From an uncultured Endozoicomonas sp. (GTDB lineage Bacteria > Pseudomonadota > Gammaproteobacteria > Pseudomonadales > Endozoicomonadaceae): a DNA stretch of 42,464 nucleotides. The translations under genes were made by a program, and so were the position numbers. The notes beneath the pieces are model-generated. The model had not been told where the DNA came from and made no database searches. It saw nothing but the letters and a program-made list of their open reading frames with translations. Positions 24,031 to 32,754 of this stretch are shown in pieces; positions within the stretch are counted from its first letter, which is position 1, and each line of letters begins with the position of its first letter. The stretch lies in contig OODV01000173.1 in NCBI GenBank assembly GCA_900299555.1, positions 1 to 42,464 on the forward strand, in the 5' to 3' direction.

Positions 24031-24474
24031 ATGGTTTTCAGTAAGGTTTTCAGGGAGTTAAGCGATATGTTTGGGTATGTTAGAGCCGTGGGCTATTCCG
24101 CATTTGCTGCAGGACGGTGTTTGTCTGACTATATCGGACCGAGCAAGCCTTCCGGGATGGTTAATTCATTTCTTGGGCGTAAGTGCGCCGTTAAGGCTGT
24201 TGAGTTCACTGTTGGAATGGTATTGGATAAAATACCTGCCAGTGAATTGGTCCTTGGAGCCATGGGCTCCAATCGACAGGATGCTTTTCAGTGGGGCTGT
24301 ACCAATTTACGTTCCAGTTTGCATGGCCTGGTGACACCAGTGCTTAGAGTAACGCTTAACATGTTAAGAGCTAGCGTTGATTACCAGCTTCCCGCTATAG
24401 CTCCGGATATGAGCAAAGTTGAGTTGGAGGTAGATGCATATGCATATGACTCGAGTAATGACTCAGATCAATGA
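24031..24474 (+). CDS. Hypothetical protein
   Basis: I do not recognise this protein. From the ATG at 24031 (MVFSKVFRELSDMFGYVRAV, with AGG 7 bases upstream) it has 147 residues. The frame is open from a TTG at 23971, but that start lies inside the tandem repeat and has no ribosome binding site. The protein is mildly hydrophobic with several glycines in the middle (SGMVNSFLGRKCAVKAVEF, then VGMVLDKIPASELVLGAMG) and has an acidic tail (MSKVELEVDAYAYDSSNDSDQ). No signal peptide or clear transmembrane helix is present. It stands alone, preceded by a 67-bp tandem repeat and followed after 7 bases by a stem-loop. It is probably lineage-specific. Confidence 0.5.
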   Translation: MVFSKVFRELSDMFGYVRAVGYSAFAAGRCLSDYIGPSKPSGMVNSFLGRKCAVKAVEFTVGMVLDKIPASELVLGAMGSNRQDAFQWGCTNLRSSLHGLVTPVLRVTLNMLRASVDYQLPAIAPDMSKVELEVDAYAYDSSNDSDQ

Positions 24475-24481
24475 TATCTGG

Positions 24482-24502
24482 TTGGTTGACTGGCTCAACC
24501 AA
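24482..24502 (+). terminator. Stem-loop after the hypothetical gene
   Basis: TTGGTTGA (24482-24489) pairs with TCAACCAA (24495-24502) across a 5-base loop, 7 bases after the stop at 24474, followed by TCATTTATT. It is weak in GC but correctly placed, which supports the upstream frame being a real gene. Confidence 0.5.
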
Positions 24503-24832
24503 TCATTTATTCATAAGATAATTTTTTACCTTGTCTGTGAGATTGCTCTCTGCAATAGCATTTTTTGTAGGCTCCATAATAGCCATTCAACTTACGCAGC
24601 TTTATTTCCTTAAATAACCCTTTCTGATAGCCACTCCTTTTTCTGGATTTCAGGTAGTTCGGATTGCACCACTGCATCAATGCTAGCCATCAAACAAGGG
24701 CTATAAATCACGCATATACCCCTCATCAGAAACCAATCACTACCTCCAGTTAACAGCCCAGTTAAAGGAAGATGAGAGTCATTACTCTGCAGTACTTGGC
24801 TCTCATCCAGTGGTTAACTTATGGTAACGGTA
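24503..24832. other. Non-coding gap between hypothetical gene and ffh
   Basis: About 330 bases between convergent genes. The only structure seen is GATGAGAG (24771-24778) with CTCTCATC (24800-24807), a loose 8-bp stem with a 21-base loop that could end ffh transcription on the minus strand. No RNA gene or ORF of note. Confidence 0.4.
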
Positions 24833-26239
24833 CTAGAAAGGAAACTTCTTGCCGCCACCGGGAGGCATCATGCCGCCCATACCACCGGGAAGCTGACCTT
24901 TCATGGCAGACATGCCACGCATCAGCTTGCTCATTCCGCCCTTTTTGGTGACCTTTTTCATCATCTTGCTCATCTGCTTGTGCTGTTTGATGAGACGGTT
25001 GATGTCCTGGATCTGGGTGCCGGACCCTGCTGCTATCCGTTTTTTACGAGAGCCGTTCATGATGTCCGGGTTGGCTCGTTCTGAAGGTGTCATGGAGTTG
25101 ATGATGGCCTCCATCTGAATAAACACCTTATTATCCATCTGTCCCTGCATCTGTGGCGCCATACCACCCATGCCTGGCAGTTTGTCCATCATACCGCTGA
25201 GTCCGCCCATCTTCTTCATTTGTTGAAGTTGATCGCGGAAATCTTCCAGGTCGAACCCTTTGCCTTTCTTCAGCTTACTGGCCAGCTTATCCGCCTTGCT
25301 GCGGTCAAGCTTGCGCTCGGCTTCCTCGATCAGGGAGAGAATGTCACCCATGCCAAGGATTCGGGAGGCAATACGATCCGGATAGAAAGGCTCCAGGGCA
25401 TCGGTCTTCTCACCCATACCGATAAACTTAATGGGTTTACCGGTAATCTGACGGACGGACAGTGCCGCACCACCGCGGGCATCACCATCTGCTTTGGTCA
25501 GGATAACACCCGTCAACGGGAGGGCGTCACCAAACGCTTTGGCAGTGTTGGCGGCATCCTGACCGGTCATGGCGTCAACTACAAACAGCGTCTCTATGGG
25601 ATTAATGGCGCTGTGCAGTTGCTGGATTTCAGCCATCATATCGGTGTCGATATGTAGGCGGCCGGCGGTGTCGACGATCAGGACGTCAGCATGCTTGATC
25701 CGTGCTTCATGAATGGCACTGTTGACAATGTCTACAGGCTTCTGGTCCGCAGAAGACGGGAAGAAGTTGAGTCCGGTTTCCTGGGCCAGAGTTTCCAGCT
25801 GTTTGATTGCAGCAGGGCGATAAACGTCGGCACTGACCACCATGACTGATTTTTTCTGGCGCTCTTTCAGCCATTTACCCAGCTTGGCAACCGAGGTGGT
25901 TTTACCCGCACCCTGCAGGCCAGCCATCAGAATTACGGCCGGTGGCTGGGTGACAAGGTTCAGTTCGTCATTGGACGAACCCATCACCTCAATCAGCTCA
26001 TTCTGGACAATTTTGACAAATGCCTGTCCCGGGCTGAGGCTGGCCTGGACTTCCTGCCCGATGGCGCGTTCCCTAATCCGGTTGATGAACTCTCGAACCA
26101 CCGGCAGGGCAACGTCTGCTTCCAGCAGAGCCATGCGTACTTCACGCAGGGTGTCCTTGATGTTGTCTTCGGTAAGTTTTGCCTTCCCGGTGACCGTTTT
26201 AAGCGTTCGGGAGAGGCGTTCGGTTAAATTTTCGAACAT
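24833..26239 (-). CDS. ffh: Signal recognition particle protein Ffh
   Basis: This is the GTPase subunit of the bacterial SRP, which with 4.5S RNA directs inner-membrane proteins to SecYEG. The 468-residue protein has the N domain, then a G domain with GLQGAGKTT near residue 107, DVYRPAAIKQL, VDTAGRLHID and TKADGDARGGAALS. The methionine-rich M domain is marked by GGMAPQMQGQM, RKKRIAAGSGTQIQDINRLIKQHKQM and the C-terminal GGMGGMMPPGGGKKFPF. It is divergent from the ypjD-like gene with a 244-base gap, the arrangement found in E. coli. Confidence 0.98.
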   Translation of the reverse strand: MFENLTERLSRTLKTVTGKAKLTEDNIKDTLREVRMALLEADVALPVVREFINRIRERAIGQEVQASLSPGQAFVKIVQNELIEVMGSSNDELNLVTQPPAVILMAGLQGAGKTTSVAKLGKWLKERQKKSVMVVSADVYRPAAIKQLETLAQETGLNFFPSSADQKPVDIVNSAIHEARIKHADVLIVDTAGRLHIDTDMMAEIQQLHSAINPIETLFVVDAMTGQDAANTAKAFGDALPLTGVILTKADGDARGGAALSVRQITGKPIKFIGMGEKTDALEPFYPDRIASRILGMGDILSLIEEAERKLDRSKADKLASKLKKGKGFDLEDFRDQLQQMKKMGGLSGMMDKLPGMGGMAPQMQGQMDNKVFIQMEAIINSMTPSERANPDIMNGSRKKRIAAGSGTQIQDINRLIKQHKQMSKMMKKVTKKGGMSKLMRGMSAMKGQLPGGMGGMMPPGGGKKFPF

Positions 26240-26483
26240 TCTGGGAATTACCCTGATCTAAGATGTTTATGCTCTGATGAGGCCATTATATAGGAATCGT
26301 GACTAAAGCGGCATCCATTTCAATGGTCTGTGTTTGGTTCTTTCAAAAGAACCTGAATGGTTGTTTGTCTAGTGCTGTTTAATATGACAAACTGCTGATG
26401 CTGCTTGATCGTTGAAGCCTATGGACAAACAGGGCTTCCAGCTTTTTTATTTTCTGCTGTTTTGAGGACAATAGGCTTCGCTA

Positions 26484-27284
26484 ATGGGTGTCATGTTGGT
26501 CAGTATGGGTGCGCTTGGTTGCTATCTGGCAGGCACGGTAGGTCAAGGGTTGCGAAATAGTGGGCTTGAAGTATCCAGATCATTGGTTTTGTTGATCACC
26601 GCCTTAGGTCTCGTTTTTCATGTTGTTGCTCTGTATATCTCTATCCATACAGACCACGGTATTAATCTTGGTGTGTTCACTATGGGTTCGCTCACCGCGA
26701 TGATGGTGACGATGATGGTCCTGTTGAGCAGTTTGAAAAAGCCATCAGAAAGCCTTCTGGTGATGATTCTCCCGGTTAGTATGCTTGCCATTGTGCTCGC
26801 TTTACTTGCGCCGATTGAGCATATTGTCTGGAATCCAGCTTCTTCAATGGTGACTCATGTTCTTCTTTCAGTAATGGCCTATGGCATTCTGATGGTTGCT
26901 GCATTTCAGGCGATTCTTCTTTCTTATCAGGAGCATCAGCTTCGTACTCACCGGCATACGATTAAAACACTGCCGCCTTTGCAAACAATGGAACGCCTGT
27001 TGTTTGAGTTTCTCTGGCTGGGAGTTGTTTTGCTGACGCTCTCTCTGGGCAGTGGCTTTCTTTTTCTGGAAGATATGTTTGCCCAGAAACTGGTCCATAA
27101 AACTGTCCTGTCCATTACTGCCTGGTGTTTGTTTGCAGCCCTGCTGACCGGTCACTGGCGATTTGGCTGGCGGGGGCAGACTGCCGTTCGCTGGACACTG
27201 GCAGGCTTCCTTTTTCTTATTCTGGCTTACTTTGGTTCCAGGCTGGTGCTTGAGTGTATCGTCTCCGGACAGTCATGCTTTTGA
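26484..27284 (+). CDS. CcsA/YpjD-family membrane protein
   Basis: This is an inner-membrane protein of the cytochrome c assembly (CcsA/ResC-like) superfamily, 266 residues with about eight hydrophobic segments. The core SMVTHVLLSVMAYGILMVAAFQAILLSYQEHQLR and the region LFEFLWLGVVLLTLSLGSGFLF match the YpjD subgroup. The HVLLSVMAYG histidine would be a haem ligand in true CcsA. YpjD proteins sit between ffh and a CorB-type gene in many gammaproteobacteria, exactly as here. The physiological role is unsettled; involvement in haem handling or ion homeostasis is inferred only from family. Confidence 0.88.
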   Translation: MGVMLVSMGALGCYLAGTVGQGLRNSGLEVSRSLVLLITALGLVFHVVALYISIHTDHGINLGVFTMGSLTAMMVTMMVLLSSLKKPSESLLVMILPVSMLAIVLALLAPIEHIVWNPASSMVTHVLLSVMAYGILMVAAFQAILLSYQEHQLRTHRHTIKTLPPLQTMERLLFEFLWLGVVLLTLSLGSGFLFLEDMFAQKLVHKTVLSITAWCLFAALLTGHWRFGWRGQTAVRWTLAGFLFLILAYFGSRLVLECIVSGQSCF

Positions 27285-27335
27285 CCTGTTTCATGAGATC
27301 GGGCTTGGGACTTTGCCATTAAGTGAGTAAAATAA

Positions 27336-28640
27336 GTGACTTTACCTGATCTTATCCTGACAAAAGGCGACAGCTCGTTGAGTGAAGCACCCCTTAGTAT
27401 ATTGATTGGCGCGTTAGTTTTCCTTCTGCTGCTCTCTGCGTTTTTTTCCAGTTCAGAAACCGGGATGATGGCAATCAATCGATACCGTCTCCGGCACCTG
27501 GCTCGCAAAGGGAATCGGGTGGCCAAAAGAACCAGTAGTTTGCTGGACCGGCCTGATCGCTTGATTGGGGTTATTCTGATCGGCAATAACTTTGTGAATA
27601 TTCTTGCTTCGGCATTGGCAACTATTATTGCTGTCCGGTTATGGGGAGACAGTGGTATTGCCATTGCCACACTGGGTTTGACCTTTGTGGTATTGATATT
27701 TGGTGAGGTGACACCGAAAACGATAGCCGCTATGTACCCCGAAAAGGTTGCGTTTCCTGCATCGATGGTATTGGTTCCACTGTTGAGAATTCTTTATCCG
27801 GTAGTGTTGCTGGTTAACTGGATTTGCTCTTTGTTGATGAGGCCATTTGGTATACGCCCCGGGCAGGAGGGTGAGGATCAACTGAGCAGTGAAGAGTTGC
27901 GAACACTGGTTAATGAGTCAGGCCTGCGGTTGCCCAAAAAACGTCGTGGGATGCTGCTGGGAATTCTTGATCTGGAGAAAGTGCACGTTGATGATATTAT
28001 GGTGCCGAGAAACGAGGTTTACGGTATCGATATTGAGGATGATATTAAAGAGATTATGCATCAGTTAAGAGATTGTCAGCATACCCGTATGCCGGTTTAT
28101 CGGGGAGACATTAATAATATTGTGGGTATGCTTCATATGCGGAAGATTGCCCGTCTGCTGACACTGGAAGAAGTCAACAAAGCAACACTGTTACAGGAAA
28201 CTGCTGAGCCATATTACATCCCTGAATCCACCCCACTTCATACCCAGTTGTTCAATTTTCAGAAGTCCAAGGAGAGAACGGCGCTGGTGGTGGACGAGTA
28301 CGGCGACATCATGGGATTGGTGACGCTGGAAGATATCCTTGAAGAGATTGTTGGTGACTTTACGACCGATGTTTCTGATAGCAGTCAGGATATCACTCCC
28401 CAGGGAGATGGTAGCTATATCATTGACGGCTCGGCTTCTATTCGTGACGTTAATAAAGCATTAGGCTGGGATCTGCCCACAGATGATGCTCGAACGATCA
28501 ATGGTTTGATTACGGAAGAGATGGAAGTTATTCCAGAGGCCAGTGTGTGCTGGAAAATCAAAAACTGTCGCTTCGAGATCCTTCAGGTGAAAGATAACCG
28601 GATCAAGAGTGTCCGTATGTTTATGGCTGGTACACTGTAG
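27336..28640 (+). CDS. CorB/YfjD-type CNNM-CBS membrane protein
   Basis: This is a member of the CNNM/CorB (HlyC/CorC) family, implicated in Mg2+ and Co2+ transport. The 434-residue protein starts from GTG. The N-terminal CNNM membrane domain (residues about 15-190) carries LLLSAFFSSSETGMMAINRYRLRHLARKGNRVA and FGEVTPKTIAAMYPEKVAF. A CBS pair follows (about 205-330), with VDDIMVPRNEVYGIDIEDD and RTALVVDEYGDIMGLVTLEDILEEIVGDFTT, and then a CorC_HlyC domain (about 350-430). It follows the ypjD-like gene by 51 bases, as in E. coli. A TCCTGAT-C-ATCAGGA palindrome lies just after the stop (28646-28660). Confidence 0.92.
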   Translation: MTLPDLILTKGDSSLSEAPLSILIGALVFLLLLSAFFSSSETGMMAINRYRLRHLARKGNRVAKRTSSLLDRPDRLIGVILIGNNFVNILASALATIIAVRLWGDSGIAIATLGLTFVVLIFGEVTPKTIAAMYPEKVAFPASMVLVPLLRILYPVVLLVNWICSLLMRPFGIRPGQEGEDQLSSEELRTLVNESGLRLPKKRRGMLLGILDLEKVHVDDIMVPRNEVYGIDIEDDIKEIMHQLRDCQHTRMPVYRGDINNIVGMLHMRKIARLLTLEEVNKATLLQETAEPYYIPESTPLHTQLFNFQKSKERTALVVDEYGDIMGLVTLEDILEEIVGDFTTDVSDSSQDITPQGDGSYIIDGSASIRDVNKALGWDLPTDDARTINGLITEEMEVIPEASVCWKIKNCRFEILQVKDNRIKSVRMFMAGTL

Positions 28641-28775
28641 TTCACTCCTGATCATCAGGATAATGGCATAATATGGGTTAACTGAATTTTCGTAATACCT
28701 CATGTCAGAAAACCTTTGAGCGGTTTCTTCCGTACGACATGGCGACAACTATTAGAATAAGGCAAAGGGGTCGCC

Positions 28776-29345
28776 ATGCAGAAAGCCAGCGTAAGGTTCT
28801 TCACTTGTTTTTTTGAGTTCTCCCTCCTGTTGTGGCTTTTGGTATTTCTCTTCCCCTCACACTCTTTTGCTAAAGACACTGTTCATGAGAAGTCGGCTAA
28901 TCCTGTCTGGCGGGGGTGGAAGACTGTTGGGCATTCAACACTAAAATGGGGTTTCTGGGATATTTATGACGCCCACTTGAGAACACCCACTGGTATTTAT
29001 CAGGCAAGCGACCGTACTGTTTCCGATATGGCGTTACTGATTGATTACCGGCGAACGATCAGTAAAAAACGTTTATTATCGGCAACGAATGAGCAATGGC
29101 TTCATCTTGGGGTTTCCCGAGAGGACAGGATGCGCTGGATTCATGAACTTGGCAGGATATGGAAAGGCGTCAAAAAGGGGGATCGTCTGGTGTTTGTGCT
29201 GACTGAGACTGGTGGTCGCTTCTATTTTGGTAACGATTTTCTTGGTAAAACCGATGATTTGCAGATGGCCATAAGTTTTATTGATATCTGGCTGTCAGAA
29301 AATACTGCCTATCCGAGGTTGAGACGAGAGTTACTTGGGCAGTAA
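28776..29345 (+). CDS. Chalcone isomerase-like exported protein
   Basis: The 189-residue protein has an N-terminal signal sequence ending near PSHSFA-KD. The mature part follows the bacterial chalcone-isomerase-like pattern: VGHSTLKWGFWDIYDAHLRTPTG near residues 50-72, MALLIDYRRTISKKRLLSAT near 88-107, WKGVKKGDRLVFVLTETGGRFYFGNDFLGK near 127-156 and FIDIWLSENTAYPRLRRELLG at the end. Such periplasmic relatives are not known to act on flavonoids; a role in binding fatty-acid-like ligands has been proposed for the fold. The gene ends 9 bases from the convergent CoA-pyrophosphatase-like gene. Confidence 0.8.
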   Translation: MQKASVRFFTCFFEFSLLLWLLVFLFPSHSFAKDTVHEKSANPVWRGWKTVGHSTLKWGFWDIYDAHLRTPTGIYQASDRTVSDMALLIDYRRTISKKRLLSATNEQWLHLGVSREDRMRWIHELGRIWKGVKKGDRLVFVLTETGGRFYFGNDFLGKTDDLQMAISFIDIWLSENTAYPRLRRELLGQ

Positions 29346-29353
29346 GCATCAGG

Positions 29354-29962
29354 TTAAGCCTGTCGTTTTATATGTTGGCTGCTGAAGTGAGGGGCATTCA
29401 GTGGAATGTCTGTGTCCAGTGTAATGTTCAGGAACTCAACCAGCATTACTGCTGTCAGCCCCCAGATTAGATACTCTCCATAGTAAAATGAGGGCATCAT
29501 GTAATCCTGGTTGCGCATTTTCCAGTGATTGAATGACAGATTTTCTTTTTCAAGAAAGTAGCTTAACGGGACTTTAAAAATGCGATCCAGCTCTGCCATA
29601 TTTGCCCTGAGCGGTATGTCGGCTTCGATAATTCCGACAATTGGCGTCACTTCAAGACCAAAGCGGGAGATTACTGAACCAGTCTGGCCAATTATCCTGA
29701 CGGTTTCTGGAGGCAGGGCAACTTCCTCGTAAGACTCCCTCAGCGCGGTATGTATCAGGTCTCTATCCGATGGGTCTCGCTTCCCTCCCGGAAATGCAAC
29801 CTCACCACTGTGGGTATTCATGTGTGTTGCCCGCCGGGTAAAGACCAGCTCTGGCTCGGAAGCATTGGTAATGGGGATCAGCACTGCCGCTTCTGGCAGC
29901 TGAGCATCGACTTTTCTTGGCTGGTAGTTTTGCAGCCGTTCTTCAACCTGCTTTAACATCAT
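29354..29962 (-). CDS. Nudix hydrolase, CoA pyrophosphatase type
   Basis: This is a Nudix-family enzyme of 202 residues. The Nudix box GGKRDPSDRDLIHTALRESYEEVAL (near residues 58-82) follows the pattern of NudL/YeaB-type coenzyme A pyrophosphatases, as do the preceding AVLIPITNASEPELVFTRRATHMNTHSGEVAFPGG and the later VTPIVGIIEADIPLRANMAELDRIFKVPLSYFL. It would split CoA or CoA esters to phosphopantetheine and 3',5'-ADP, a housecleaning or turnover role in the cytoplasm. It is convergent with the chalcone-isomerase-like gene and divergent from a second, unrelated Nudix gene. Confidence 0.88.
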   Translation of the reverse strand: MMLKQVEERLQNYQPRKVDAQLPEAAVLIPITNASEPELVFTRRATHMNTHSGEVAFPGGKRDPSDRDLIHTALRESYEEVALPPETVRIIGQTGSVISRFGLEVTPIVGIIEADIPLRANMAELDRIFKVPLSYFLEKENLSFNHWKMRNQDYMMPSFYYGEYLIWGLTAVMLVEFLNITLDTDIPLNAPHFSSQHIKRQA

Positions 29963-30249
29963 GATGATTTCAATGGCATCCTTGCAAGGGACTTGATTTT
30001 ATCATAAGTAGCTTAACAGGAATTATCCAGTGTTCGGCACAACTCCTTACATAACACTATCCTAGAGTACTTGTGGAAGATGTTGGGAACGATATTATGA
30101 TAAGAATGTTTTTTGTCGGCTGCTGACCAATAGGTGAGTTATTAATTCTTCGTCGTGTATTATGTAAAACAGTTTGTTCATCTTTAAGGGTTTGATACGC
30201 TGTTACTGTTTCTCTCTACCAGTCTGCCAGAAACAAGGAGTGACGATTG

Positions 30250-30810
30250 ATGACAGGATCCTCTATCCATTACTGCAGTAACTGCGGTCATGAGACGAAA
30301 AAAACAGTTCCTGAGGGGGATCATCGCCTTCGGGATGTGTGTGATCACTGTCAAACTATTCATTACCAGAACCCCAGGGTTGTGACTGGATGCCTTCCGG
30401 TTTATAAGGACAAAGTGTTGATGTGTAAGCGGGCAATAGAACCCAGGAAAGGGTTCTGGACACTGCCTGGCGGTTTTATGGAGTTAGGAGAAACCATAGA
30501 GGAAGGGGCGGCCAGAGAAACCAGGGAAGAAGCCTGTGCCAAGGTCACCATTGAGTCACTGTATATGCTTTTTAATGTGGTTCATGTTGGGCAGTTGTCG
30601 GCTTTCTTTCTGGCGAAAATGGAGAGCTCAGAGTTTGCACCAGGGGAAGAGAGTGAAGATGTTGCCCTGTTTTCCGAAGATGAAATTCCGTGGGATCAGC
30701 TGGCATTTTCTACGATTGGCCGTACCCTGCGCTATTACTTTGAAGATCGGCGGGAAGGCTTGTTTCCCATGCGCTTGGAGTATGTTACTCCTCCGGATCA
30801 GAGAGCTTGA
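30250..30810 (+). CDS. Nudix hydrolase with zinc ribbon
   Basis: This Nudix enzyme of about 186 residues has an N-terminal zinc ribbon, CSNCGH...CDHCQ, residues about 9-35, as in NudC-related and ADP-ribose pyrophosphatase-like proteins. The catalytic box is GGFMELGETIEEGAARETREEACAKV near residues 76-101. Likely substrates are NADH, ADP-ribose or related dinucleotides. AAGGAG lies upstream; I prefer the ATG at 30250 to the TTG at 30247. Its 3' end overlaps the convergent YqfO-like gene by 26 bases. Confidence 0.88.
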   Translation: MTGSSIHYCSNCGHETKKTVPEGDHRLRDVCDHCQTIHYQNPRVVTGCLPVYKDKVLMCKRAIEPRKGFWTLPGGFMELGETIEEGAARETREEACAKVTIESLYMLFNVVHVGQLSAFFLAKMESSEFAPGEESEDVALFSEDEIPWDQLAFSTIGRTLRYYFEDRREGLFPMRLEYVTPPDQRA

Positions 30811-31183
30811 CTGGGTAAAGGTCAAAGGCAGGTATTTCATAAGGATGAGCTTGGCGGAGAGCTTGAACTACCTGCTTTAAAAATCGTTTCTCGCAGATCA
30901 TTTCAACTTTCCAGGTTTCTTCCCTGTGTACTTCTCCTGATTTTCCGGAAAATGGCGTACTGCCTTCAAGCGGGCGAAACTGCCCTGTTCCCAGGGTTTG
31001 CCAGCAACAGCAATCATACTGGCCATAACGTCCTGCACCCGCTATGAACATTGCGTTTTTAACAGGTTCCAGAAATGGCGAAGGAACCATTACACAGATC
31101 TTATAAATCACATCTTCCGGGTGGATGCTGTCTGACCCTGAAGAGAGTGATTCTTGTGTTAGAGGTGTGGATGGTTCCTGCAT
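30785..31183 (-). CDS. YqfO/NIF3-like small protein
   Basis: The 132-residue protein matches the small stand-alone YqfO03-type domain related to NIF3. The core starts YKICVMVPSPFLEPVKNAMFIAGAGRYGQYDCCCWQTLGTGQFRPLEGSTPFSG and ends VCEKRFLKQVVQALRQAHPYEIPAFDLYPV. About 25 extra residues precede that core, rich in Ser and Thr. The family may bind metals or small ligands; no activity is established. The gene overlaps the end of the convergent zinc-ribbon Nudix gene and lies 6 bases after the acyltransferase gene on the same strand, probably as an operon. Confidence 0.85.
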   Translation of the reverse strand: MQEPSTPLTQESLSSGSDSIHPEDVIYKICVMVPSPFLEPVKNAMFIAGAGRYGQYDCCCWQTLGTGQFRPLEGSTPFSGKSGEVHREETWKVEMICEKRFLKQVVQALRQAHPYEIPAFDLYPVKLSDPEE

Positions 31184-31189
31184 ATCTAT

Positions 31190-32371
31190 TTACGATCCAT
31201 GCCTGAATCGATTGATTACCGGCTGTGCGTACATTCTCAAGAACCATGGGCGGTATATTTCGGGGCAGCGTTCCAGGTGTCGAGTGAACTCATCGCGCTT
31301 CTTTTTCAGGTCAGTATCAGGGAAAAGCGTTGAAATATCTGGAACCTGTATAGCGGGTTCCTGTTTGATTACATTATTGCCAATGGCTTCCCAGGCAAAC
31401 AGGTTGGATGGCTGAAGTTTATAGTTATGGTGGATCTGGTGGTCGACTTCTTTGGCTACCGAAATGGCATTTTCAAGGTTTTGTGGCGCTTGTTTTCCTG
31501 ATAATGGTTTGCCAAACGCAACATGAACATGACCTTTATATCCCTCAATTCCAATGACGATACTTTTCAGGTCTTCGTCGTCTGCTTTCAGGTATTCTCC
31601 TGTCTGCTGTTTTTCGAAGAGTTCTCGAGCCTTGCTGCAGTCACAGGGGTCAAACTCATAAGAAATAGATACTGGCACAATATTCAATGAGTGGATGTTA
31701 TCAGCAAACGACGTTTGCTTATCGCGGCAGCTGACATTAAACATCTTGATGATTGCCGGGTCAGTCTGATCATTGCCATCCTTTGCCCGTCCTTCACTCT
31801 GAGCTATCCAAACGGGCTGGCCAGAATCAATACAGTGATGGATATAAGCAGAGAGATTCTGGAAAGCGGTCAGTTTTTCCCTGCGGCCAGTGAGAGAGCG
31901 TTTCACAATAAAACTTTTGTTCAGGCGCATCAGGTCGCTGACATAAGGGCGCTTAATCAAGTTATCGCCGATGGCTATCTGGCAGGTTTCCATGCCATTT
32001 TGATAAAGGGCGTAGTTCACCAGTGCAGGGTCAAGAACAATATCACGATGGTTCGACAGAAAAAGATAGGCTTTATCTTTTTTCAGGTGCTCAAGGCCTG
32101 AAAAGGTAATCTTGTCGGTGGTTGTTTTGATTACTCGAGTCAGGTACGGTTCGATAATGCTCTGGAAGTCCCTGACATTTTGAATGTGCCGCGTTTTATG
32201 CTTTAGCACCATGGCCGTGAGCCATGTCATGATGCCGGGAAATTTCCGGGTTAAGTCAGGGTGGCGATGCTGTGCCATAACGTTGAGGAGGTCTTTGTTT
32301 TGTAAAAGACGTGCCAGTGTTGGCCTGACCTCATGGTCGTGGTAAGGGCGAATATCGTCAAAAGCTTCCAT
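31190..32371 (-). CDS. PlsC-like 1-acylglycerol-phosphate acyltransferase family protein
   Basis: This is a lysophospholipid acyltransferase-family protein of 393 residues. The catalytic HX4D motif is NHRDIVLD near residue 114, followed by an acceptor-site region ALYQNGMETCQIAIGDNLIK, FIVKRSL and SEGRAKDG (EGR motif). The N-terminus MEAFDDIRPYHDHEVRPTLARLL is characteristic of a larger subgroup of about 380 residues. I chose the ATG at 32371 for that reason; the longer frame to 32422 starts from TTG without a ribosome binding site. It would transfer an acyl group to a glycerol-phosphate lipid at the inner membrane, or to another acceptor. It is probably co-transcribed with the YqfO-like gene. 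Confidence 0.78.
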   Translation of the reverse strand: MEAFDDIRPYHDHEVRPTLARLLQNKDLLNVMAQHRHPDLTRKFPGIMTWLTAMVLKHKTRHIQNVRDFQSIIEPYLTRVIKTTTDKITFSGLEHLKKDKAYLFLSNHRDIVLDPALVNYALYQNGMETCQIAIGDNLIKRPYVSDLMRLNKSFIVKRSLTGRREKLTAFQNLSAYIHHCIDSGQPVWIAQSEGRAKDGNDQTDPAIIKMFNVSCRDKQTSFADNIHSLNIVPVSISYEFDPCDCSKARELFEKQQTGEYLKADDEDLKSIVIGIEGYKGHVHVAFGKPLSGKQAPQNLENAISVAKEVDHQIHHNYKLQPSNLFAWEAIGNNVIKQEPAIQVPDISTLFPDTDLKKKRDEFTRHLERCPEIYRPWFLRMYAQPVINRFRHGS

Positions 32372-32610
32372 TAGTGCCAGTGCTATGTATAAAGCGGTTA
32401 AAAAATCGTTATTGATCGCCAATTTATTATATTACATTCATTAATTACTGGTCTGTATAGACAGTGTCGCTTAATGTAACCGAGGCTGACTGGCCTTACA
32501 ATGAGAGATCGTTTGCAGCTGTTGAATGCAGTTTTAAGCATTCTTTTGCTTATAGTGATTTGGTAAGTCTGCAAAATAGCTGTTGAAAATAATATAATGA
32601 TGTTGCTTTA

Positions 32611-32692
32611 GGTACTGTCGACATAAGGTTTCTTTCTCTGCGCAAGCCCTTTCGGCGGGGCGCTGGGTTTAGAGGCTTATGTCAACAGTACT
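32611..32692. repeat. Small element with 16-bp terminal inverted repeats
   Basis: GTACTGTCGACATAAG (32612-32627) and CTTATGTCAACAGTAC (32676-32691) are inverted with one mismatch and enclose 48 bases without coding capacity. The 18 bases at its left end (32611-32628) match 16 of 18 bases at 42383-42400. It resembles a miniature inverted-repeat element or a relic of an insertion sequence. No clear target-site duplication is seen. It occupies the gap between the acyltransferase and the Sel1-repeat gene; the rest of that gap shows nothing. Confidence 0.65.
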
Positions 32693-32754
32693 CGGACAAA
32701 AATTCGCCAGAATCAGGCCTTCCTATAAAAAAGCCAGAAAAGCAGAGGTTGTTC

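Noticed and set aside
28646-28660. TCCTGAT-C-ATCAGGA palindrome after the corB-like gene as a terminator
   Set aside because: The loop is one base, no T-run follows, and it cannot fold as a normal hairpin; recorded only in the gene entry.
29354-30810. Two Nudix genes as a duplicated pair
   Set aside because: They belong to different subfamilies (CoA pyrophosphatase type and zinc-ribbon type) and are divergent; adjacency is probably chance.
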